A stretch of 64,000 bases of DNA from Antennarius striatus (Eukaryota > Chordata > Actinopteri > Lophiiformes > Antennariidae), in the NCBI RefSeq assembly GCF_040054535.1, contig NC_090779.1, positions 19,950,501 to 20,014,500 of the forward strand, written 5' to 3'. The notes beneath the pieces were generated by a model that ran no database searches, had not been told where the DNA came from, and saw nothing but the letters and a program-made list of their open reading frames with translations. The position numbers were made by a program, and so were the translations under genes. Positions 22,901-40,594 of this stretch are shown here, in pieces. Position 1 is the first letter of the stretch. Every line of letters starts with the position of its first letter.

Positions 22901-25900
22901 GAGGTTGGTGCGTAGGGATACTTACGACATGAAGTAACTTCAGGACATCAACAAAGCTAGGAAAACAAAGCATAAGGATAGTTAAAGCGGTTAAAGAGTC
23001 CAGGAGTCACCCTCATATTTTTACCTCTAATGGAGGAATTTGATTTCATTTGCAAAAAAAAGTTTTGAGATAAAACATGGAGGTGAACTGAACAGAATAG
23101 ACCTTGCTGTGAATTTTAATTTTAGAGCAAACAGTCAGTGTGACTATTACTGAGAACTAAATTAGGACTCTTACACACTCTCAGAGCTCGCAATTTCTTC
23201 AGCAATGTGGCGAATCTTGATCCTCTTCTTTTCACTCTGCACCTTAAAAAAACAACAGTGCAAAAACGCAGACTACTAGTAGGTAAATCAAGAAATGAAA
23301 AGTCTTATCAAGTAATTTTTTTCAGATTATCCAGAAGTATTTGTGAGCACTTCAAGGACTGAACTCATAAATAGCAGTAGAAGTTTGCGAGCTTCTCACC
23401 AAACTTTGGTCTGGCTGTTCAAGGTCTCCTTTACTTGAGATGGAGCTGCTATCACCCTCTTCATCTGACGTGATGTCAAAGTCATCGTTATCCCAGGAGA
23501 CATCATCCTGGCGTGCCACCTCTTCATCAACAGAGCTTCTGTCAAAAGAAAGGAGAACGGAGGCAGATGCACGACCATCCTCACATTGTAAAAATGTTTT
23601 ACACACACTAAAGCAGTTATCACATATTCAAAACCTCAGCTACCAAATTGAGGGGTTTTTTTAGACATCAAACCTGCCAGTTCAGCAACTGAAGAGAAGA
23701 CTTTGACCCAACAGAAAACCCAATAAAGTGGAGTTTACAGGCCTTACACTTAGGGCAGCATACTGAACAATAGCTGTGGCATTCAACCGAGACTGGTATC
23801 TGTTTGTGAGCTGTACAGCGTGTTAACAACATGTGACTGGAGCGCAGTACGATCTAAAGAAGGGTGACACACTAAGCTGTGCGACCCTTCAGTTACACAA
23901 ACTGTAATCCTGTTTTTCCAACTGGCTTCTGGTTAAATAAGAGTTCTGTACATAAAACAAAAGCACCGTTTGTAACTTTATTCACAAAACTGTTTTCTTG
24001 AGACTGTTCCTTTCCGCAAAATCATAGCAGTTGAACTGGATCTGCACATTATTGAGAATTAGAGTAACATGGTCTCTGGAAAAGCTACACTGCTCTCTTT
24101 ATGGTGTGTAACAAATGAAAAAGTATTTGAACAACTTTTTTAACTTTAAATAAACACAAAAGCTAGGCCATAGTGAACTGCTAGCTCACATATGTTATGA
24201 ACCAAGCTCACACTTGCCTCCCAGGCTGAATGTTTCCCTCTACCACCCCCAACAATCACTAACAGCATGAAAACGTATTCAAATGTGGCAAGAAATCAAA
24301 ACTACTAAGTGTAACAACACTCCATCAAGAATTGAAAGGCCGCCAAAGCACTCGCACCACTGTGGAAGGCACAACGGCAAATATGCAAGCTTCTCTGTGC
24401 CGTTCTTCTCTCACCAATGAAAGTCAGTCTTTGTACTGGATGAACAGATTGATGTAAAAATGATAAAAGTAGGATTGATGTGACATGAGACATAACACAC
24501 AGAGAAATGAAAGCTGTCATGTTGTACCTCTCACAGTGTGTTGGTGGCTGACCAAAGGACATGTATGGTTCATGCTCCTCATAAATGCCCTCATCGTCAT
24601 AATCTGGCATGGTCTGGGGTGTAGGCTGAGAGTAGGAGGCCTGAGGGGTTGTAACAGCCCTTTCCCCGTCAAAGTTCATGTAGATTGGTATTTCCTCATA
24701 GTATGGAATATTCTCATAGTACGGTTCTTGTTCGACATCAGGAAAAAACTCATCTCCATCCACACTTTGCTCCTTTTCGATTGGATTTGAGAATTTGTGA
24801 TTGACCTCGAGATGATCCTGGCAGTTCTCACATCCATCTTGATAACTTTCTTGGTTGTCATTCCCAGTGTCAACAAAGCTCTTGTCTCCTTTTCCTCTCA
24901 ATTTGGGAAGCATCTTAGCTGAGAGCTTCATGTCCAGCAGTTTCAGAAATTGGTTCTTCTTATGTCCATCAGAACGTACGTCAGCAGAAGAGAAGGACTT
25001 GGCTTTGCCTACGCTTGGCCGAGAAGGCTTCATAGGTGTGCCTTTAAAGAAGTTCTTAGTTGTTTTCTCTGTTGGAGGTGAAGGCAGCTCCCTCATTAAT
25101 ATCTCCTTCAAAACACAATCTTCTATAGGAAGGACAGGCATTTTTACACTATCCCCCAATTCCCTCTCTTGTTTCTCCTCAGAGAAGATGTTCTTCCTAT
25201 GTACTGATTCTGTCATGCTGCTGTGTCTCTGGAGCTTCTTTGACACAACTTTGACAGGCACGATAACTTCAGGAGAATGTGTGAGCTCCTGTTGATCGAG
25301 AAAACGGTTACAAGGAGGACTATGCGTGAAGTCAGTGTAGATCGCCTCCGGATCAGGCGTTCCTTCCCTGTCCACATCATCATCGTCCTTGTCGACAGAT
25401 GCCTCCGTCTCCTGGCTGCTGCTGTCCCAGCCCAGGTCGTCTTCCTGTGTCAGAGCAGCAGAGGTTGATGCTTTCTCAGGTGCAGACAGAAAAGGTTTTT
25501 TCCTACATGGAGGGCCTGGCTTTCCCATGGACAGAAAAATCGGCTGTATTTCAACAGGTCGACTGGTAGAGGGTGATGAGTTGCCCATCCACTCCGATGA
25601 TACCTTCACCTCTTTGACATTGGTATCCCTCCCTTCCTGCACTACATTTTCTACCATCACTGCCTCCACCTTTTCCTGGTGGGTCAACACAGGTGTCCTG
25701 GGTTTCCACTGTACAGGATTATGGACATGTTTCCTACGATCTACCGGGACCGGTTTGGATCGAGGCACAGAATATATTTCCTCCGAGCCAAGAGCATTAT
25801 CCTCTGGTCCTTTTTCGGGGGCTTTCTGAGGCATTTCATTGCCGTTCGTCTCATCAGTCCATGTCCTGAGAAGAGGGGCTGGCCTAACAATCACAGTACC

Positions 25901-27544
25901 TGTGTTGAGGTTTCTGTCTTCAGTCAATGAATCTGGAGGAGGTTTATGGCTTGTAAGGTGAGTGTAGTTAGAAGAAGCTAAAATTTTCTCTCTGTTGTTA
26001 CCTGAAGTATGTCGAGGTGTAGGTAGAGGTTTAGTGTCTCCTTCAGGTTTACATTTAACCAACATTTTCAAGTCTTTGTCCATTTTGTTGATGCCTGCTG
26101 ATGTCTTCCCCATACAAACACAGTTTTCATGATTACACACACAAATAGGAATAATATAAACAAAGTCAGACTTTTTAGTCTCTTGATGTACTCCTTTTTG
26201 TAATCCTTGAGGTACTCCTTGTTGGGAATTAAGAATACGTGGAGTTTTTGTCCCAGGTGTTTGGTCCACAGTTTTTGAAGCCAGCGGTTTAGATTCTACC
26301 ACATTGGTGTGTTTGGACAGGCATGGTTTGGGAGCTATTGCTGGTTTAACCCTCTTTGGCGTGCCAGGAGGCAAAACACCCTCTCTTTTGGGGGCAGAGG
26401 GCTCTGGCTCTGGCCTCTCGGGCAGGGGAAGCTTTGGCTTTGGGGCCAGAGGTGGTTTGTGCATTCCTAAAGACAGAAAGAAATTGCATACACTTTAACT
26501 TCAACAGCTTCAAGTTTGAAATAATTCAAGAAAAAAAAAAGTCTAGTCCATAGGTCTTAATCTGACGGCCTGTTGGCCAATTGTGGCCCCTGAGATGATA
26601 TCTTGTGGCCCACAGGGCAATGTGAACATCTAATTTTAGTGAGGGCCATGTGTTCGATATGAGTCGTACTTCACCCTTTAGTTGTGTTGCATTTTTGTAT
26701 TGGATTTTTTTGTCTTTTTAACTGATTGCCACTATCCATGTGGATGATTTGTTATCATGAGGAATTTGAAAATCAGGATTGACTATGATCAGAATTGACA
26801 ATGTAACTGAGAGGACACCTCTGATGGGGACACCCAGCCAGCTCCCACCTGCCGTCCCGATTCCAAGCCTGGCTGGGGGCTCGTAGGACATACACCTGCC
26901 TACTTTATGGTCAAAGAAAAAGGGACTGGTGGCACTTGTTCAAAGAAAACTGGAAGAGGAGGGTGTGGAGGGGGTCATCAGCAGGCCCTCTGCAGCAAAT
27001 GCCTGACAATGTGATGTCTGTTGTTGTGAAATGCATCAATCACATCTGGTCAAGGGGACTTAAAGCACAGATAGTTTTGTGCCTTTTTTTAAATAGAGGA
27101 AATAGAGTCAGAATATGAATATGGATGATGTGCTCTATTTAAAACAGTAATACACTGATCCCTTGATTTAGTCATCTTGGTTTTTCAGTCAGCAAACCAC
27201 ATTCACATTTCCTCATAGTTCCTCATAGGAAGAGAATCCAGTTTTATATTTTCATTCTCAGAGCTGTAATTTTTGTTTTTAATCTTTTGAAAACGTAAAT
27301 GTTTTGTTTTTTTTAATCTGTAAATCTCTACACAGCCACATAACAGTTCAGCTAAAGCCCAAAAAAGACAGCCTGCGCACAAAGTATTCCATTATGTCTC
27401 TCGACAAGTAAAGAACAACACGCTTCAAGCGCCATCGCCTTTCTCCGTCTGAACTTCACCTGTTTAATAGTGACCCTCGTTCTCACTGACAACTTGAACC
27501 GGTAAAGGTAAAAGAGTTTCCAATCACTCACCTGAGCTCCTCAT
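16956..27544 (-). CDS. fgd6: FYVE, RhoGEF and PH domain-containing protein 6
   Basis: Guanine-nucleotide exchange factor for Cdc42 with phosphoinositide-binding modules; acts at the cytoskeleton and endosomal membranes. Twenty-one coding exons sum to 3756 bp (1251 aa; human about 1430): 27532-27544, 24528-26466, 23400-23538, 23175-23242, 22926-22956, 21606-21757, 20980-21136, 20763-20850, 20206-20256, 20049-20107, 19887-19958, 19578-19646, 19193-19276, 19035-19114, 18796-18898, 18547-18693, 18298-18403, 18110-18204, 17899-18024, 17676-17815, 16956-16992. A long proline-rich disordered N-terminus (KPPLAPKPK motifs) fills exon 2. Next come DH (about 705-900, LLNQILYYLPQLYALNQELL), PH1 (about 900-1035), FYVE (about 1055-1120, RRHHCRACGK) and C-terminal PH2 (about 1155-1250), ending KEATVL. 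The start MRSSGMHKPP comes from a 13-bp coding first exon. The N-terminal region is shorter than in mammals. Confidence 0.95.
22712..22743. repeat. Perfect 13-bp hairpin in fgd6 intron
   Basis: TGTGGTGCTGGTG (22712-22724), a 6-nt loop TTTGAT, then the exact complement CACCAGCACCACA (22731-22743). It lies in the fgd6 intron upstream of the DH-domain exon at 21606-21757. No coding signal overlaps it. Confidence 0.9.
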
Positions 27545-27720
27545 CACTTCACTCGCTTCGTGTTGCCTTTGTTAATTCTCACAAATCACTGCGGCATTTT
27601 TTTTTGTGACCGAGATTATTGCAGGGAGGCTCCAAAGGAGCAGGTGATCCTACGACGCGCAGTTCAGCAATGTGGCGCCGGAGAGGAAATCTTCCTTTCT
27701 GTTTCTGTCACCAACTCCAC
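27545..27720 (-). promoter_or_regulatory. fgd6: fgd6 5' UTR / promoter region
   Basis: The bases immediately 5' of the fgd6 start codon are CpG-containing and GC-richer than the flanks. They are followed upstream by a G-run (27725-27734). No TATA box at a convincing distance was seen, and the transcription start cannot be placed. Confidence 0.4.
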
Positions 27721-28991
27721 TTGGGGGGGGGGGTCAAACTATTTGTTCTCAGAGCCACAAACAGTTCATCTCAAGCGTACGGTGACAACAAACGCAACAT
27801 TAACCACTTCTGAAATCCTGAATACCATGAGAAGCGCACATGCACCGCTGTGGTATAATCCCGTGTGTGCGTTCACGCACGCATATGTGCGTCAGTAAAT
27901 GTATAAGAGATTATTATGGTGTGGTCAGGTAAACTATAGTTTGAATGTATGGAATGATCACGGCGTGTGAATACCTACAAGCATGGATACGATTCCTAAT
28001 CATGATAAGTTTCACTCATCAACATTTCTAAAATGATTTCTCATCCAAAAAAAAATGTTTCAGAGTCACATGCACAAACTTTCCACCTCCAACATCCGCA
28101 TTGCTAAAACTGACATCATTCCAAGTGACTCATGAACTAGACATGGGCTGGAGAAACAGCTGATATTTGGTCCAATATGTCTTAAGGAAGTAAATAAATA
28201 ATAAATAAAAATATATCAGCAGTGCTTTTTGTCACTTTGTCACTTCATCAAGGTTCTGTTTTATAGTAGAAATTATACATGTGTTGGTATAAAATGGTAA
28301 GACAGCAGTGAAGCATCACGTTAAATCTGACATTAGCCTAAAGTTAAAACAGTTTGGAGAGTTTTGGGTTTTTTTTTAAGACTTCAGGTAGGTCGATTCA
28401 GTAATGATCCTGTCACTGGAGAACATTTGCTGTGTGATAACAGGAAGAACAGGAAGGGCTGGACTCTTTTTAGCTGGTGGAGAAAAGACTCGCTGCCACT
28501 GGAGTGAAACCTCAGCAAATATTTCTGTTCAGGAAACACGACATTGCATTGAAAAAAATTGGTCAAATATTGCAACAGATGGGAGACCTGCCAACAGGAA
28601 TTTGTATGTACAGTATTTACTGCAAATCATTATTTGGTGTGTACATGAATATTAAAATAGTATTTTAATAGTTTAATTACATATGACTCAGTGGCTGTCT
28701 GCTTATCTGCTGAAACAGACAGTGTTTCATCATCTGCTCCTTTTAGACTAAACACGCATGAGTGGAGAGCGTCTGCAGCCTGCATGGGAAGTTCTGTCAC
28801 TGCAATATAATCACATCAAATTATGTGTAATTTAACATGTCAAAAAGATCATTTTATATTCCATTACAAGTGGTTAGATCAATGACAGCTGTTTTATTCC
28901 CTTTAAATCCCCACTGCACGACTGGATAGCAATGACAGGTATTTGCAGCGATGATTTAGTTCCTTAGTTTGTGAATGTCTCACAGCAGTAC

Positions 28992-31900
28992 CTGAACTTG
29001 TAGTCTGAAAGGAGGCTCAGACCTGACCTGCAGTCTGCCCTGCTTCCAGTAATTTGCTTTTGAAGGTCCCTGACAGAGCAGCTGTCATCACCGGATACGT
29101 AGCCAACAAACAGCAGCATCCCTCTGATGTACATCTGTCACATTAACAAGAAAAAGTTGCATTTAACAGTATTTACCACACTATAAGGCACACTGGACTA
29201 TAAGGCTCACCTTCAGTGAATAACCTATTTTAAACCCCTTTAATATATAAGGCGCACTGGATTATAAGGTGCATCTGATTATAAGGCGCACCTTCAATGA
29301 ATGGCCTATTTTAAAACTGTTTTCATAAATAAGGCCCACTGGATTATAAGGAGCATTGTTGGTTTTTGACAAAATTAAAGGCTTTTTTTATAGTGAGGAA
29401 AATACTGTAAGTCACGTACTGTTATGATTTATGTCTTTACATGGTAATGATTCACTTTACAGCAAAAACCAGTAACAGTGTGAGTATAAATATAGCTCAG
29501 ATAATAATTATAAAGGGTCACACATCCCTGCTTGTCAGTGGACATTTAATACTAAATGTCTCAGTTTCTCTGTAAGGGCAGCACCTTACAGTCATCCTGG
29601 TCTTATCCTGCTGCTCGAGGGGAACAATGCTATTGCCACCTAGTGGGGGCAATAGAAACCTGCACGGGGCTCAGCCTGTAGCCTCTGACCTGGTCTGCAG
29701 TGGCTTTACTGACAAGAACCATCCCAGGATTGATACCATGTCTCTGCTACAGAATGAAGTTCTCTGCTCCATGGCTGGGACTCCCAGTTGACATCTCATA
29801 CGTCACCAGACGAAAAGAATCCATCTGCCACTGTAGTAAAAAGATATCCTGTTACATACTGTGCAAAAGCCTGTAGCACTGTAGTCTGAATTATTATAAG
29901 GAAGATAAGTTGCAGGTTATGAGATTCATCTTATCTGATACATGCTGCAAACCAGTGATGCTGCTGTGTTTGTTACAAAACGTTGCGTGTCTGTAATCCT
30001 GTCTCGGTGTAAGACAGACCCACTACCTGTGTCCACGGTGCGGTTCTGTTCTTGTTCTTCCTCCTGTAAAGCTGTTCCAGTACATCCTTGTTGGATACTG
30101 CAGGTTGGAGTCACACACACCACCAGGATCTGCTGATTGAGTTGAGGCTGGACCGTTATGAAGGATTCGTACTCCACGTCTGTCACCACTGGCATCACCT
30201 TGGCGCTGCAGCAGCACCTCCTGCGTTCCCCCCCTCCTACCCCCATCCGCAGGGCAGATCTCAGCAGAATGGGGCACAATGTGGGGGTGAACGGTGGCAG
30301 GTCTGGACGGCGGGTGACTGCAGAGGATTGCTATTCGAAACGGTTTAGAATAATCACCGACCTGGTGGCGGGAGGTCATGATGCTGTCATCATTAATATA
30401 GTGTTGCTGCTGTGGCATAAAACAACAACAGCTGTGTGTCAGTGATACATAATCAAGTCTGATGTTCCCATGGATCTGCAAGGGTCCAATATGTGTGACA
30501 CGTGGCTCCTCCTCTGTCTGGTTCTTTATCATTTTGGCAACACACGTCAAAAAAGCGAAAGAGCCCTTTATTGCAGGAGAACGCATCAGCGTGAGGTCCA
30601 GCAGAGCTCAAACACCTGAGGCCTATCAGGTCTGTGTTACAGAATCAGTCGCTGGCTGATGGAGTCTGCGTGGAGCTGAGACGTAGATCGTGGTCTAAAA
30701 CAAAAGCAATGAGCAAAGGAACTTCATTTGCTTCTCATGTTGGTCCTGAAAAATTAACTTGATCCACAAGAGAAAACTGTTTCAGAGAAGTTGACATGTA
30801 GAATTGTTAGAGCAACTCAATGGACTTTGCATCTGTACCTCGGTAGCTTTACGCAGCAGTCAGGAGGTCTTTGTGTCTGCGCTGATAATTATCGATACAT
30901 CTCCTGTGACTCGTCCATCCTCTCCTCGAGCTGGACTGGCTTAACACCTGACTGCACCTCGCCCCTCAGCCTGGTCCTCAGCGGGGCGTCTGATATCCGC
31001 TTCACCTCAGGACGTTTGATCCCTGAAGGGGAGGAAGAGGTCACTCAGAAATGCACACGGACAATGAGTGACACGAGTGACCGTGAACAAGACCCTCATA
31101 GAACTATTCAGTAATGTGGAGTTTGCACAGTGAGGTGATAATGAAACACTGAATCATCCTTAGTGGTGATTCTATTTGCAGTGCACACCAACTACAAAAC
31201 CAGAAAGACTCACAGATAGTCACCGATGGCCACGCGGTAATAACCCATCTAGTCGTCCAGGATGTTTTGAACTCTCTGCCGGAGTCTCTTCAGCTCCCGA
31301 CATAAATGTCCACCTCCTCTCTGCTGCACCGACGGATCCTCCAGCACCTCCACATCTTCCATCTGCAGGACGTCCCAGGAGCACACAGACAGTTTTCATC
31401 CTTCTTTATGTGATATAAAACAGCATAAATCATTTAGCATTCTGTTTTATGACACAGTGCTTTGGGAGGCTCAAAAGGAATTTGAAGGTAATGTAATATA
31501 GATTTTTTTTGTGTTTTAACCATCTTATATAATGGTTTTCACACACAGGTGATGTAAGTGGTGTGTTCTTATGTCTGTTCAGGGACACAACAGAGGATTT
31601 TGAGAGGTCCTGAGCAGCAACAGACCAGAGTGGCTCTGGCATACTACAACACAACCAGACGGGTAGCCGAAAGGGCAGGGTCAAAAGGTCAGCTGTGGTG
31701 ACAAATCTCCATGTGCAGTATATTTTGCTTGTTTGGATCCACTGGCATCACAATAGTAATGAATTCACGTCATACTATAAGAATGAGGAGCCGTCGTGGA
31801 TCCTGTGGTGTAACTTGTGATCTTGCTGCTTCACCCCTGGTGTCTGGGGCATCCCGTCGACCACAGCAACCCTTTGGGTTGTTCTGTCATCTTCTGTTCA

Positions 31901-32519
31901 CCATATCAAGCAGTCTCTCAGTTTTGTTTTGTATCTTTGTGACAAAAAGACAATGAGTCGGTAAAATAGCCTTGAGGATTGAATATACAAGATTTAATTC
32001 AGTGTTATAGACGGTTCAACTTACCATAAAAAGTTACCCAAAGATTCACAGGCCATTTTTTCTGCTTGGATTTGTGCAGATTTCTGTTTGGGGTTTTCTC
32101 ACCAATGGATCAACATTTTCCACAACACGTGATCTTCCTTTCTTCTTGTCATCAGCAGACGCTTGATGGGATTGAGCTTCATCCAACTTCATGGAAGCTT
32201 TGACTTCTATCTTATTGGCTTGTTGCAAACTATTCCAGAGTGCTGCCCCTGCAGTGAGGTCATGCCAGGAGTAATTCAATATATTGATAATTCCTCATGG
32301 AATACTACACTTCCCACTACTCTTGGGTTCTGAAATTAAGCCGGCCAGTTCATTCAATAACTGAGGAGCTGCATGCTTGTATGCGTTCACTGGATCCCGG
32401 TCCTTTATGTGTGGTGTAACACCAACAGCAGACAGAATATCAGGTTCACCAACCCCACACAATTCATTAGACAGACTCTTGCTGAGTGCTTCACTTTCAC
32501 TGTCTTTATTGTCATTCCC
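28992..32519 (-). pseudogene. FAM194/C3orf20-like gene, probably pseudogenised
   Basis: A chain of minus-strand exon-like blocks, most with fitting splice sites, reads as a FAM194-type protein. Blocks are 32309-32519 (AYKHAAPQLLNELAGL), 32103-32248 (WNSLQQANKIE; phase joins to give KWAALW), about 31775-31890 (HHRIHDGSSF), about 31600-31670 (YPSGCVVVCQSHSG), 31214-31362 (HLCRELKRLRQRVQNILDD), 30899-31022 (IKRPEVKRISDAPLRTRL), 30449-30606 (FLTCVAKM), 30027-30361 (KPFRIAILC; KVMPVVTDVEYESF; EQLYRRKNKNR), 29714-29830 (MDSFRLVTYEM; QRHGINPGMVL) and 28992-29134 (MYIRGMLLFVGY; RDLQKQI). In-frame TAG codons lie at 31249-31251 and 29747-29749, probably another at 31775-31777. Block 30027-30361 needs two frame changes, one at a run of seven C. 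Family assignment is from memory of FAM194 motifs (DGSSF, YPSG, LDSFRLLKYD, GMFLMYIRG). Assembly error or a still-working divergent gene is possible but less likely. Confidence 0.68.
29167..29407. mobile_element. Harbinger-like MITE (241 bp) with TIRs and TAA target duplication
   Basis: Ends are CAGTATTTACCACACTATAA (29167-29186) and the inverted CAGTATTTTCCTCACTATAA (from 29407), 18 of 20 matching. Both ends are flanked by TAA (29164-29166 and 29408-29410), which fits the 3-bp TWA duplication of PIF/Harbinger elements. The interior repeats ATAAGGCGCA-like units several times. It has no coding capacity. It lies in the intron between the last two exon blocks of the FAM194-like pseudogene. Superfamily is inferred from the target duplication only. 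Confidence 0.75.
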
Positions 32520-33199
32520 CTGAAAACTGTCAGAAAAAAAAAATCATTTGTTACATAGAAAAATGTGAAGAAAAAAATTTGCATGAATAAAATGATAATT
32601 CATATCACGGTACCTTTGTGACGTGCCCTGTAACCATCTCTGTTCATTGACAGATAAAATGCTTCTTGTTCATTAAAACCTGTTTTGCCTTCTTTAAAAT
32701 TGACATTTCTTCAATTCTAACCTACGTTGCGAAACTTGCATATAGAATACATGTTGCATCTAAGTTACAAATTTACTAAGAAAGCTGTATCCACTATATG
32801 GGTTGTATTTAAAGTCAATATTTGATAGTTTATTATTATTATATATATGAAATAATATTTTGTATGACTCCCACTGAAATCATTTAACATTTACCCATCT
32901 GATCAAAAAAAATTTAAAGAGCCCGTCTTGAAAGCTGTCGACGCGCCCGAAAAAGACAGAAAAAAAATATATCGCATTTGAAAACTCACTTTTCAGCGGG
33001 ATTCCGCTGTGCGCTGCTTGGAAACAGATGCGCCATATGTTGCACCAAAGTTGTACCAGCCTCCACATGTAAAGCATATACAGTGTCTGCTACTTACACC
33101 AGGTACGTTATGGAACGTTTTGCAAAATGTGGTCATGCGGGACAAGCGTGGCCCTTCGGTGGGTCAGGTGCGTCAGCGCCAGGTGCGCACGGACAGGTA

Positions 33200-33460
33200 A
33201 CCTGAGGCTGGAATCAGATGCTTGGACAGAATGATGATCCTACAGCTTCAACACTGACATCTGTCTGTCACATTATTCTTCCCCTGCTTTGCGCTCCTCT
33301 TGCAGGATTGTTTTCCTCACGCGTAAAGTTGACGTTCGGGAAGGGGGGGGGGTTGTCCATAGGCTTTTTATTGGCTCAGCGTCACCCAGCACTATTTTCT
33401 GCTGTGACCACTGGAGGCTACCAGCAGCTTATGCGTCACTTCATCTCTCGGCCGGTGATC
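33200..33460 (+). promoter_or_regulatory. metap2: metap2 promoter / 5' UTR region
   Basis: The 250 bp before the start codon contain CpGs and a GGGGGGGG run (33341-33350). The transcription start is not evident. The decayed FAM194-like gene lies head-to-head upstream, so the region may once have been a shared promoter; that is inference. Confidence 0.35.
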
Positions 33461-38478
<5,018 letters not shown>

Positions 38479-38878
38479 GCATGTGCCAAAACTCAAGTCA
38501 ATCCAGGAGGAGGGTGAATAGTTCTGGAACAAAACTCCCCCACTAAATGATAGTGATTATGCAATTCATTTTTTGTCTTTCCTGAATTTTAAATAATTAT
38601 TCTAGCAAGGGCAAAAAAGAAAAAAATAGTGCTGTGGCAGTAGCTTTCTAGACAAAAGGCATATCTGAAAGAAACATAACGTCATTTTAATCTTATTTTG
38701 TGGCGCTGCTTTTAGTTAACATGGAGAAGAAATATATGCAAAAGAACGATGCAAAAACGTTTTGGCAAAAACCTCAACTAGTAATGCAAAGCTCCAGTCT
38801 TATTAAGAACTTGGAAAAAGCTATGAAATATTTATATCAATAGATTTCTTTGCTCTATTTTATTTGAGGAAGTTTTGT

Positions 38879-38884
38879 AATAAA
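38879..38884 (+). promoter_or_regulatory. metap2: Candidate poly(A) signal of metap2
   Basis: AATAAA about 400 bp past the metap2 stop, overlapped by a second copy (AATAAATAAA). Position and AT-rich context fit a 3' UTR end. Confidence 0.55.
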
Positions 38885-39885
38885 TAAATTGTTATAAATC
38901 TTGACTACTTATTACTTGTGTATTTATTTAGAAATACTCCAAAGTGCAAGCATTATCAATGCACAACGCTAAAATGTATTTCCCTCTTTTGTCCGATGGG
39001 GGGCGACACAAACACGGGTCAGCCGCCTCTACTAGTAAAAACGTTACTAGTAAAGTCCATCAAGATGTGCTTCAGAATAATGTCAAAAATGTAATGAAGC
39101 CTTCAAAAAGATACACTGACATGTAGTTTATGTAGTTTAGATGACAAAAAAAACCACATAGGACACAGAAGTCTTATTACAAATAACACATAGAATAAAG
39201 AGTACATTCATAGTGCCTAATCATCACTTTGTCCTTTACAAGAAAACCCAGAATTTTCTCTTACTTTGGTAAAGTTTTCAGGACAAGGACATGGGCGGTG
39301 ATGTCATGGCTGAGGAATGCATTATTTCTCCTCCCGGAGTTGGTCTTTCTCCTTGGAGACAACAGACCAAGACTATTCTTAACTGAACCTTGCTCAAAAA
39401 TGGCCTCTGGCCTCTGGATGTGATACGCTCTGATGTCAATGAATACCGCAGCTTTTAATAAATATTTATTTTGGGGCAGCGGGAGTCACAGGCCATAAAA
39501 AGAAGCATATGTTAAAACTGTGTACTGTCTTCTTTCTCACACACACTGGCTCCCACCAGGTCGGGTTCAGAGAGGCCTTCTCAAGTGAATCACATGGAAG
39601 CAGAACATGAGGACATCCAGTCTGACTAAAAAAACCCGATTATGACCCATTCTTTAAGCGAAGCAGCTATGAAAACAGTTTTCTCATTTGCAGGCGATCC
39701 AGACTGGAGAAGGTGGGGCTGGGTATGTTTTGCTCTCATCACAGAGCAGCCGAGCTGTTCAGATTAGGCTTCTGATTCCTTTAATGTTTTTTTTTTTCAT
39801 CCTCTCCGTCATCCAGGAGTTGCTTGTTCTGACCTGCTGCGCTCCAGACTCCTCCACCAAGGACATGAAGCACATGCACACATCC

Positions 39886-39994
<109 letters not shown>

Positions 39995-40594
39995 TAGTGT
40001 ATTGTGATGTTGACTCTTTGTGATTCACCACCAATATCTGTGAGAAACCAATAGAGTCAGACAGAAACCTCATCAGATTTCAAAGCCAGCGGATTTAAAG
40101 GAAATGGAAGCAGTGGGGATGTGACCCTGCTTTGGTAATTGGATATTTAACCAGCAAATAAAATATTTTATATGCTTTCTATATTATTGCATAAACTGGA
40201 AATATTATGATCTGAGGCGTATCACACAGTAAAACAGGTATCTCATCTAATTTGTCCAAAATCTATTTGATTGCTTCTTTCTCTTTGATTTTCAAAAGGA
40301 ACTTGGTCTAATTCATATGTCTTCCTAGTAAAATGTGCTTATTTCTATCACAGATTAACAACAACCACAGTAATGCATCATTTCAACCCTCCCTCGGGGG
40401 CCGTGGACCCCATTTTGGCAACAAAAAAATTGTAAAATCTCTGTTGCAGTCTTGGGATTTTGCTTTCATTTTAGTGTCCAAGCAAAATACCTCATTCAAA
40501 TAGTCTCTGTCCTCATTGGGTTCTCATTAATTCATCCAACCATCACAGATGATCCTCTAACTTTCCATCCATCTTTGCGGTTCTTGGTGATGCC

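Noticed and set aside
24485-25930. Several plus-strand frames opposite the large fgd6 exon
   Set aside because: Shadow frames of the coding exon; no start context or family.
26555-26680. Possible dispersed repeat (GGCCAATTGTGGCCC-type motif)
   Set aside because: Resembles fish hAT-like repeat fragments, but no ends or target duplication could be recognised; too weak to list.
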